Below, in pieces: positions 1 through 7,708 of a DNA stretch of 7,708 nucleotides. The first letter of the stretch is position 1. Each line of letters starts with the position of its first letter. Both the position numbers and the translations under genes were made by a program. Origin of the DNA: Deltaproteobacteria bacterium (GTDB lineage: Bacteria; Myxococcota_A; Polyangia; HGW-17); contig QKIM01000483.1 in assembly GCA_003249585.1 (NCBI GenBank), forward strand, positions 1 through 7,708. Reading direction: 5' to 3'. The notes beneath the pieces are model-generated. The model ran no database searches, was not told the origin of the DNA, and was given only the letters and a program-made list of their open reading frames with translations.

Positions 1-1263
1 GCAGAACAGCACCCGCAGGTGACGATCGGTGATGACAAATGCTTCACCGGCCTGTTCTACCGCCTGGAGGAGATGCTCCCGCTCCCGGGCAACCTCCATC
101 CACTGCGTCACATCCTTGACGATGCACAACGCCAGCGCCTCATCCCCCAGCTCCAGCGCCCGCACGGACATCAGCCCCCTGAGGAGGCGTCCGTCCTTGC
201 GATGCCAGAGGATCTCCCTGTTGTGGAACTGCCGCGCGCACAAAAATTCTTCCCGAAGGGCGCTCATGCCCTCCCGTTCGGCCCAGATCCCCACTTCATC
301 CAGAGACCTCCCCAGAATCTCCCTCCCATACCCTGTCAATGAAGTGAAGGATTCATTGAACTCGACAATCTTCCAGGTCGACTCCTGGACGAGGTAGAGG
401 GCGTCGGGGCTCGAGACGAACAGCTGCCTGAATTTTTCTTCGCTCGCGACGAGCGCCAGCTCTTGACGCTTGTGACGGGTAATGTCCCGCAGCATGTGCA
501 GATAGGTATGCTCGCCGTTCCAGTGCGGTCGCAGGACCTGAATACGGTATTCGTACCACCGGGGGTTCCCTGAGTCCTTCTCGACGAAAATCTCCCGCGT
601 GGCGCTTCCCGTCCCCGCAGCCTCTCGGAACAGCATCGCGTAGGCTTTCTCCGGGATGAACGCCCCGATCACAGCGGCAACCGGGCGGCCGAAGAGCGCG
701 TCGCGAGGAAGCGCCAGATGCGCACACACCGTATTATTTACGTAGACGACTCCTCCTCGTTCGTTGGAGATGGCCAGGATGTCATCGATTCCATCGAAGA
801 CTCCCTCAATGAATTCCAGGTGGAGTTCCCGCGTGCGGACGTCATGGATGTTGGTGATGGCGACGAGCCAGAGCGTCTCGGCCCCCCGCTGGAGCGGGAC
901 AGCCCACATGCGCACCCACGCCTGACGTCGAGAGCGCGTCTTCACCTCAAAGAGCATGGGCCAGCGCTCACCCGCGAGCTGGCGCTCAAGGCCCTCATTC
1001 ACTCGGGGCAGATCCGCCTCAGCGAAGAAACGCAGAAAATCAGTCCCGATGATTTCCTCGGGAGTGTAGTCCAGGATTCTGTCCCCCAGGGACTCCACGG
1101 ACAGGATCATCCGGTCGGGACTGATCGTCAGGAGCGCATCACTCATCCCGAGATGGAGCGCCTTGAGCGCATCGTACTCGTTCCTTGATGACGTCACGGT
1201 CATCTGGTCATCCCCGCCCCTTGGCGCGGTCTCATCCGGACCCCGGAATTTGGCCTTGTTCAC
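1..1263 (-). CDS. Multi-PAS sensor protein, probably a histidine kinase (C-terminus beyond left edge)
   Basis: The reading frame stays open from the GTG at 1263 to the left edge, giving 421 residues with no stop. It contains PAS-like domains at about residues 37-141, 148-262 and 276-386, and the beginning of a fourth at about 396 (VEQAGEAFVITDRHLRV, a typical PAS opening). Two of them end in the usual D-[IV]-T motif (D260-I-T and D384-V-T), followed by charged linker helices (TRHKRQELALVASEEKFRQL). No transmembrane segment or signal peptide is seen, so it is probably cytoplasmic. The GTG start is preferred because GGGAGG lies 9 bases upstream and the start overlaps the preceding stop as GTGA, which suggests translational coupling. 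An in-frame ATG at 1203 is a weaker alternative. The kinase core itself is not visible. A histidine kinase is inferred from the PAS array and the neighbouring kinases; a diguanylate cyclase or other PAS-fused output is possible. Confidence 0.85.
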   Translation of the reverse strand, partial: MNKAKFRGPDETAPRGGDDQMTVTSSRNEYDALKALHLGMSDALLTISPDRMILSVESLGDRILDYTPEEIIGTDFLRFFAEADLPRVNEGLERQLAGERWPMLFEVKTRSRRQAWVRMWAVPLQRGAETLWLVAITNIHDVRTRELHLEFIEGVFDGIDDILAISNERGGVVYVNNTVCAHLALPRDALFGRPVAAVIGAFIPEKAYAMLFREAAGTGSATREIFVEKDSGNPRWYEYRIQVLRPHWNGEHTYLHMLRDITRHKRQELALVASEEKFRQLFVSSPDALYLVQESTWKIVEFNESFTSLTGYGREILGRSLDEVGIWAEREGMSALREEFLCARQFHNREILWHRKDGRLLRGLMSVRALELGDEALALCIVKDVTQWMEVAREREHLLQAVEQAGEAFVITDRHLRVLFC

Positions 1264-3842
1264 GTTGTCGGTCCTCCCATGGCAGCACTGATGGCCTTGG
1301 CGAACTCATGCAGCTCGAGGGGCTTCATGTAGAAATGCCGCACGCCTTGATTGCCAGCGTTGTTCTTGTTTATCTTCGAGTTGTATCCCGTGATGAGCAG
1401 GACGGGGAGATCGGGCCGGATCAACTGGGCCTCGCGGATCAACTCCGTCCCCAGCATGTCCGGCATGGTCTGATCGGTGATCAGGAGATCGTATTTCTGG
1501 GGGGCTTCCGAGATCAACTCCAGCGCCTTCAGGGGCGAGGTGGTGGCCTTGACCGTATACCCAAGCATGCTCACCAGTTTTTGCCCGAGCTCCACGAGGA
1601 CCACCTCATCATCCACGAGAAGGATGTGCCCCTTGCCTCGGAGCGCGCTGGTCACCGTCTCCGGGGCAGCCGCTTCCATCTCCTCGATTTCGTGCAGCGG
1701 GAAAAAGAGGTTCATGGTGGTCCCCTTGCCAGGCATGGAGGTCACGGTGATGTTCCCCCGGTGGCTCTTGACGATCCCGAAGACGACCGCGAGTCCAAGG
1801 CCGGTCCCGCTACCGGCGGGTTTCGTGGTGAAGTATGGTTCGAAGATCCGTGAGAGCGTGTCCCGGTCCATCCCCACGCCAGTGTCTTTCACCCGTACCA
1901 GACCATATTTTCCAGGTGCAATGGGCCCCATGTACCCATCCACGGGATCCACGACATCGTGCCTGGAGAGTGCAAGGGTGAGCGTCCCGTGATCCTGCAT
2001 GGCCTGAACCGCATTTGTGGAGAGGTTCATGAAGACCTGCAGAAGCTCTGTGGCGTTTCCGACGATTCGGCAGGCCCCCGGGACCACGTGCTGCGTGATG
2101 GATATGGACGAGGGCACCGTTCCCTTGAGGAAGCTCACCGTCTCGATGAGAACCCCTGCAAGCTCCACAGGCTTTCGACTGCCGGCCTCATGGCGGGAGA
2201 ACGCGAGGATCTGTCTGGACAGCTCACGGGCACGGCGCGATGCCCCGCGAATCTTTTGAAGATACTCCGCCAGCTCTGCATTTCCTCCTGCCTCCGCGAG
2301 CGCCAGCTCCGTGAACCCCATGATCGCGCCCAGCAGGTTGTTGAAGTCGTGTGCGACCCCGCCGGCAAGCTGGCCAATGGCCCCCAGCCGCTGACTCTGT
2401 CGCAGATGTTCCTCCATGGCTTTTCTGGCCGTGACATCCACAATACTGGTCACGCAACGTCGGGATCCCATCCACTCCATCTCGCAGGTCGCCACCTCAA
2501 GGTACACCGCGCACCCTTCAAGGTTGGTGACGGTAACGTCAACCGGATCGCCCCGTCCGCTGCAGAGCGTCTTCTCCCACCAGTCGGGCGCCATGGACGG
2601 ATCGACGAGGGCGCCCAGAGACCTGCCGGTGACCTCGTCCCGCCGTACCTTGAAGAGCGTCTCACATGCCTCGTTGAGGTCGTAAATGGTGCCCTCGTGA
2701 TGGATGAGGATGGCTTCACGGGTGAACCCGTAGAACGCCTGGAGTCTCGCCTGACTCAGTTCCAGCGCCTTGCGGGCCTTGATACTGTCTGTGATGTCGT
2801 GGACATTGGCGTGGATGAGAAGCTCACCGCCAAGGCTGACCGGCGCCGAAAACACCTCTACATCACGAAGTTCCCCGTTCCCCAGACGATGCTGAAACTG
2901 AAAGTAGTTATTCTCGCCTCGGCTGGCCCCGGCCATCTTCTGCAGGTACTCCTGGGGGGAAATCTGGTTGATTTCACGAATCTGCATGGTCCGTAGGCGC
3001 TCGCGCGGGATCCCGTAGAAGACCTCGGCAGAGTGGTTGGCGTCGCGGATCGTCCCCGTCCCGGGATCGATAAGGAACTTGATGGATTCATCCTGCTCGA
3101 AGAATGACCGGAAGCGCTCCTCGCTGGCATGGAGCGCTTTCCTCAACTGAACGATCTCTGTGATGTCCTGAACGATATACTGCTCCATTTTCGGGCGCAT
3201 CTCGGCATCGAGAGCGACCTCCATCTGTAAATAGAGAACCCGCCGGGGCCCTTCATTCGGAGCGACATGAACCTCTCCCTGAAAAGCGCCGCCCGCTTCC
3301 CTGATGGAAGAAAGCCGACTGCGGACGATGTCACGATCGTTCGCCTCCAGCTTGTCGAGGAGGAGCGCCTCGATAGCCTCCCCTTGTGGCACCTCGACTC
3401 CGAAGATCTCAAACAGGCTGGAGGACCACATGCGGTAGCCGGTCACCCTGTCCACGCAGCCCACGCCGATGCGGGCGATGGAGTCCAGCCCCTTCAGGGT
3501 GCCTCCTTCCGGTCCTATCTCCTTGATCTGAAGCTGGGTGTAAGGGATGGCGCTGATGATCGTGCCATCCCCGGTCCCATTGGCGGAGACGGTTCGGGAG
3601 ATGACCACCTGATAGACCTTGCCCGAGCAGCGGACCGTGCCGCGGAAGGACCCCTGGGAGGTGGCCTCCTCGCCCTCGAGCCTGTTGAGAAGGCTCACCG
3701 ACACCCCATTTCGGGAAGGAATCTCCATCTCGCCCAGAAACCGCTCTCCTTCAGGATTGCAATAGATGACATTACCCTGATCATTGGTGACGATAATGGC
3801 GGGACACTGGGATTGTTGCTCCGAAGAGGTCATGGGCGTCAC
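1260..3842 (-). CDS. Hybrid sensor histidine kinase with four PAS-like domains and a C-terminal receiver
   Basis: This 860-residue soluble hybrid kinase autophosphorylates on histidine and should pass the phosphate to its own receiver. PAS-like domains lie at about residues 10-105, 118-235, 238-355 and 360-475. The last three end in D-[IV]-T motifs (D226, D349, D469), followed by signalling helices. The HisKA domain has GQLAGGVAHDFNNLL with the phospho-accepting H498. The HATPase has an N box around N606/N610, DTGVGM at 653-658, IFEPYFTTK at 666-674 and GSGTGLGLA at 677-685. The receiver (about 739-855) has the acidic pair D744/D745, phospho-acceptor D790, T818 and K840, so all key residues are intact. 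It starts with GTG, with AAGGAG 9 bases upstream; the ATG at 3833 is too far from that site. The stop overlaps the next gene by four bases. No membrane segment is visible. The signal sensed is unknown; nothing in the PAS domains identifies a cofactor with confidence. Confidence 0.96.
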   Translation of the reverse strand: MTPMTSSEQQSQCPAIIVTNDQGNVIYCNPEGERFLGEMEIPSRNGVSVSLLNRLEGEEATSQGSFRGTVRCSGKVYQVVISRTVSANGTGDGTIISAIPYTQLQIKEIGPEGGTLKGLDSIARIGVGCVDRVTGYRMWSSSLFEIFGVEVPQGEAIEALLLDKLEANDRDIVRSRLSSIREAGGAFQGEVHVAPNEGPRRVLYLQMEVALDAEMRPKMEQYIVQDITEIVQLRKALHASEERFRSFFEQDESIKFLIDPGTGTIRDANHSAEVFYGIPRERLRTMQIREINQISPQEYLQKMAGASRGENNYFQFQHRLGNGELRDVEVFSAPVSLGGELLIHANVHDITDSIKARKALELSQARLQAFYGFTREAILIHHEGTIYDLNEACETLFKVRRDEVTGRSLGALVDPSMAPDWWEKTLCSGRGDPVDVTVTNLEGCAVYLEVATCEMEWMGSRRCVTSIVDVTARKAMEEHLRQSQRLGAIGQLAGGVAHDFNNLLGAIMGFTELALAEAGGNAELAEYLQKIRGASRRARELSRQILAFSRHEAGSRKPVELAGVLIETVSFLKGTVPSSISITQHVVPGACRIVGNATELLQVFMNLSTNAVQAMQDHGTLTLALSRHDVVDPVDGYMGPIAPGKYGLVRVKDTGVGMDRDTLSRIFEPYFTTKPAGSGTGLGLAVVFGIVKSHRGNITVTSMPGKGTTMNLFFPLHEIEEMEAAAPETVTSALRGKGHILLVDDEVVLVELGQKLVSMLGYTVKATTSPLKALELISEAPQKYDLLITDQTMPDMLGTELIREAQLIRPDLPVLLITGYNSKINKNNAGNQGVRHFYMKPLELHEFAKAISAAMGGPTT
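1273..1278 (-). promoter_or_regulatory. Ribosome binding site deciding the GTG start at 1263
   Basis: On the minus strand the bases read GGGAGG, then ACCGACAAC, then GTG. The site lies inside the last codons of the upstream kinase gene. A strong site at a 9-base spacing, together with the GTGA overlap, makes the GTG at 1263 the better start. The ATG at 1203 has only a loosely purine-rich stretch in front of it. Confidence 0.7.
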
Positions 3843-3928
3843 GATGGCAGGCTCCTTTTTCCCCCGATGAGACCGTGGTCCCCTTCCAAATTAGCAGCGA
3901 TAGGGAAACTGTGGAGGAAAAAGCGCAT
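3839..3928 (-). CDS. Possible 29-residue ORF bridging two kinase genes (coupling or leader peptide)
   Basis: This short ORF fills nearly all of the gap between the ankyrin kinase and the PAS kinase. It begins MRFFLHSFPIAANLEG and ends KRSLPS. Its ATG at 3928 is preceded by GAGGAG (3942-3937) with an 8-base spacer; that site doubles as the last two Glu codons of the upstream kinase. Its TGA stop overlaps the GTG start of the downstream kinase as GTGA. This arrangement would let ribosomes pass from one kinase gene to the next. The peptide has a short hydrophobic N-terminus but no recognisable domain and no run of a single amino acid typical of an attenuator leader. Such an ORF could arise by chance in 90 bases, so it is listed as possible only. 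What favours it is the good ribosome site combined with the exact overlap. Confidence 0.35.
   Translation of the reverse strand: MRFFLHSFPIAANLEGDHGLIGGKRSLPS
3852..3857 (-). promoter_or_regulatory. Ribosome binding site deciding the GTG start at 3842
   Basis: The minus strand reads AAGGAG, CCTGCCATC, GTG. The 9-base spacing supports initiation at the GTG. For the in-frame ATG at 3833 the same site would be 18 bases away, and no other good site is seen. Confidence 0.7.
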
Positions 3929-3933
3929 GGAGC

Positions 3934-6279
<2,346 letters not shown>

Positions 6280-6301
6280 GGACACCTCGTTGTGGGAGGG
6301 A

Positions 6302-6350
6302 GAAGCAGAGGCCGGATGGTTGGTCAGAGAAAGGGCCCGGCCTCTGCTTC
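6302..6350 (-). promoter_or_regulatory. Perfect 14-bp inverted repeat: intergenic stem-loop
   Basis: The arms GAAGCAGAGGCCGG (6302-6315 on the plus strand) and CCGGCCTCTGCTTC (6337-6350) are perfectly complementary and enclose a 21-base loop. The repeat sits between the stop of the Cys-rich protein gene and the ribosome site of the ankyrin kinase, ending 22 bases before the ATG at 6279. In the minus-strand transcript the stem is followed by TCCCTCCC rather than a run of T. It is therefore not a classic rho-independent terminator, but it could cause partial termination, protect the upstream mRNA from 3' exonucleases, or bind a protein as DNA. The symmetry is seen directly; the function is inferred. 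Confidence 0.6.
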
Positions 6351-6359
6351 ACATATGCG

Positions 6360-6821
6360 TCAGTGGAGCTCAACCTTGAGGGTGGTGTCGCCGGAAGCGC
6401 CCCCCTCTGTGGGAGCGAGGTGCACGAGCCGCGCCCTTTTTCCCAGGTTCTTCTCAGCGATGGCGATGGTCAATGCGGCGAAGGGGCAGCCGAAGGGAGG
6501 GATCCCCTCGCTCTTGAGCTTCATGGTGAGATCATAGAAGGCGCAGTTGGTGATCTTGGCCGTGAGGACGTCCCCGTCGAGCGCGAACTTGATGTCGTCG
6601 CAGGTCCCGGCGCCGATGAGCGTCTCGCCGAGCTTGCTCTGGAGCTTATTGATGTCGTCCACGCAGGAGAAGTCCACCCCCATGTGGTTGAGCGCGTCGA
6701 GGATGTCGGGGGCCGCCTGTCGCATGATGGCAGCGGAGGAGGCGCCGGCGATCTTGTAGAGCGATTTATAGATTCCGTACAGCACGCCCTGAACTACTTT
6801 CACATCTATTTTGTCTGACAT
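6360..6821 (-). CDS. Small four-cysteine protein, possibly V4R-like ligand-binding
   Basis: This 153-residue protein is not firmly recognised. It starts at ATG 6821 with AAAGGA 8 bases upstream. The N-terminal third looks helical (VVQGVLYGIYKSLYKIAG), and the C-terminal half has a mixed pattern ending in a beta-like LKVEL. Four cysteines occur at C53, C74, C93 and C112. The last two frame a Gly-Pro-rich turn (TNCAFYDL, then GIPPFGCPFAAL) followed by a helix with a Glu and a basic end (IAIAEKNLGKRARLV). Small size, a late cysteine-containing segment and the company of signalling genes recall V4R domains, which bind small hydrophobic ligands and share a fold with Bet3-type TRAPP subunits. That match is from pattern memory only and could be wrong. 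It lies 55 bases after the Roadblock gene and is probably co-transcribed with it. No signal peptide or membrane segment is present. Confidence 0.9.
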   Translation of the reverse strand: MSDKIDVKVVQGVLYGIYKSLYKIAGASSAAIMRQAAPDILDALNHMGVDFSCVDDINKLQSKLGETLIGAGTCDDIKFALDGDVLTAKITNCAFYDLTMKLKSEGIPPFGCPFAALTIAIAEKNLGKRARLVHLAPTEGGASGDTTLKVELH

Positions 6822-6876
6822 TTCGTTTGTCCTTTCGTCATCTTGATGATGGTGCGTTGTTCAATTTCAGATGGTC

Positions 6877-7221
6877 CTAGAGGGCCCGCTTCAAGGCATC
6901 GAGGTTCTTCTTCACCGCGAAACGGATGGCGCCGAGGTTCCCACCCTGCCGGGCCGTGACGCCCAGCACGGCGTCATTGCCGATGGGGGCCGAGATGATG
7001 GTTCCATCGTCAAACTCGGCCATAATCTCAAAGAGGTTACCCTTCTCCGTCGTACGCCCCATGGCCTCCACGGAGCCGATGACCGTAGACACGGCGACGC
7101 CGATCATGTCGGCCTGGAGCTGCCCCACGTGCTCGATGACGAAGCCATCCCTTCCGACAACCAGCGCGTCGTCAACACCGTCGGTTTTCGTGATTTCCTG
7201 GAGAATATCTTTTACTGACAT
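6877..7221 (-). CDS. Roadblock/LC7 domain protein (MglB-like family)
   Basis: The 114-residue protein is a single Roadblock/LC7 domain. It begins MSVKDILQEITKTDGVDDAL, continues with VVGRDGFVIEHVG, has a central amphipathic helix (about residues 36-56), then DDGTIISAPIGNDAVLGVTA, and ends in a helix starting near N95-L-G-A. This order, helix, GV-x-x-A-L-V-V-x-R-D-G-F strand pair, long helix, then strands with a P-I-G turn, is the family signature. Bacterial members such as MglB dimerise and act on small Ras-like GTPases or serve as scaffolds; this one could do either. No GTPase gene is visible nearby. The start at ATG 7221 has AAAGG 8 bases upstream. It precedes the Cys-rich protein gene by 55 bases and follows the partial upstream gene by 42, so all three are probably one transcript. 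It is cytoplasmic, with no extra domain. Confidence 0.9.
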   Translation of the reverse strand: MSVKDILQEITKTDGVDDALVVGRDGFVIEHVGQLQADMIGVAVSTVIGSVEAMGRTTEKGNLFEIMAEFDDGTIISAPIGNDAVLGVTARQGGNLGAIRFAVKKNLDALKRAL

Positions 7222-7263
7222 GTTCGTAGCCTTTCTCGGAGCGCATCCGAAGTTGATGGAATC

Positions 7264-7708
7264 CTACATTCCAATGAGTTGTATGACTTCCTGAAGATCT
7301 CTCTTCTGAACCAGTTCCAGTGCCCGCTCGAATTTGCCGATCTCCTGCTCGGGACCGCCCGCCCGACGCAGCTCCGTCAGGCGTGTGTTCACAGCGATCT
7401 GTATGGCGAGGAAGTACTCCTCCTCGGATTCGGCGCCTTCGAGCATCTGTTTGAATTTGGTGATATACCCCCGGTCGGAGCGAGTCTGGGGCGCCTCATT
7501 CGCGACCGGCAAAGTGGCCGGCGTAGTGGCCGATGAAATGGCCTGGGGACGCCCCAGGAGGAGGCGGATCTCCGCCACCGTGGGCTCCTCCTCCCTGGCG
7601 CTCATGAAGGCCATGACGGTTCGCCCGGCAGCAAGGAGCGCTCTGACGGAGGCGTCATGCTCTTCAGCCAGGTAGCGCACCACCTGGGGGTTGCGCCCGA
7701 GGCGAGGA
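7264..7708 (-). CDS. Partial helical protein of unknown function (N-terminus beyond right edge)
   Basis: The frame is open to the right edge, giving 147 visible residues. GTG codons at 7683 and 7680 could be starts, but the bases before them are C-rich with no ribosome site, so the true start is probably outside. The first visible stretch (LGRNPQVVRYLAEEHDASVR, then ALLAAG) resembles one unit of the short helical repeats of the LRV/HEAT type (L-x-R-N-P, L-A-x-x-x-D, V-R-x-x-x-A). That resemblance is tentative. A low-complexity Ala/Thr/Pro linker (ISSATTPATLPVANEAPQ) follows, then a strongly helical charged C-terminus (FKQMLEGAESEEEYFLAIQI and onward) that could form a coiled coil or helical bundle. 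No catalytic motif is visible. It is the upstream neighbour of the Roadblock gene by 42 bases and may be its partner. Confidence 0.75.
   Translation of the reverse strand, partial: PRLGRNPQVVRYLAEEHDASVRALLAAGRTVMAFMSAREEEPTVAEIRLLLGRPQAISSATTPATLPVANEAPQTRSDRGYITKFKQMLEGAESEEEYFLAIQIAVNTRLTELRRAGGPEQEIGKFERALELVQKRDLQEVIQLIGM

Noticed and set aside
353..727. Minus-strand open frame of 124 codons in the left part
   Set aside because: It is in a different frame from the 421-residue PAS protein that covers the same bases. Its Arg/Pro/Gly-rich composition is typical of a shifted frame.
1201..1203. ATG at 1203 as the start of the third sensor gene
   Set aside because: The in-frame GTG at 1263 has a stronger ribosome site at good spacing and a GTGA overlap with the upstream stop. 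The ATG remains only an alternative.
1959..2996. Plus-strand open frame of 345 codons opposite the PAS hybrid kinase
   Set aside because: It is antisense to clear PAS and kinase coding sequence, shows no recognisable motif and has no plausible ribosome site. It is a shadow frame.
6822..6876. Possible promoter in the gap between the Roadblock and Cys-rich protein genes
   Set aside because: I see no convincing -35/-10 pair on the minus strand in these 55 bases, and the short spacing fits co-transcription.
7236..7250. Short inverted repeat TCGGA-GCGCA-TCCGA before the Roadblock gene
   Set aside because: A 5-bp stem is expected by chance and does not extend. There is no T-run or match to a known operator.

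Overview
All convincing genes in this window lie on the minus strand and read from right to left, probably as one or two co-transcribed units. The DNA is GC-rich, about 60% by eye. Starts are a mix of ATG and GTG, mostly with Shine-Dalgarno sites 5 to 9 bases upstream. The multi-PAS hybrid histidine kinases carry H-D-F-N-N type H boxes and sit beside a Roadblock/LC7 protein. This mix is common in environmental Gram-negative bacteria, especially deltaproteobacterial lineages (Desulfobacterota or Myxococcota). That placement is an inference from gene style; there is no rRNA or marker gene here. No tRNA, rRNA, CRISPR, IS element or phage gene was seen.

Layout in the direction of transcription: (1) 7708-7264, the C-terminal part of a mostly helical protein of unknown function, possibly with a HEAT/LRV-like repeat at its visible N-terminus; (2) 7221-6877, a Roadblock/LC7 protein of 114 residues; (3) 6821-6360, a 153-residue protein with four cysteines, possibly V4R-like; (4) 6350-6302, a perfect 14-bp inverted repeat in the gap before the kinase genes; (5) 6279-3934, a hybrid histidine kinase with eight ankyrin repeats, one PAS domain, HisKA, HATPase and a receiver; (6) 3928-3839, a possible 29-codon ORF filling the next gap; (7) 3842-1260, a second hybrid kinase with about four PAS-like domains, HisKA, HATPase and a receiver; (8) 1263 to the left edge, a third multi-PAS protein cut off inside its fourth PAS domain. 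The last two genes overlap by four bases (GTGA).

The genes read as a cytoplasmic signalling cluster. Small sensor or scaffold proteins (Roadblock and the Cys protein) are followed by two or three soluble PAS kinases, two of which end in their own receiver domain. No membrane segment is visible in any protein. No DNA-binding output domain, separate response regulator, Hpt domain or GTPase occurs in the window, so the output of the pathway must lie outside it or be encoded elsewhere. The most unusual points are the eight-repeat ankyrin domain in exact 33-residue register fused to a hybrid kinase, the pairing of a Roadblock protein with a possible V4R-like protein, and the compact junctions between the kinase genes (GTGA overlaps, possible coupling ORF, hairpin).
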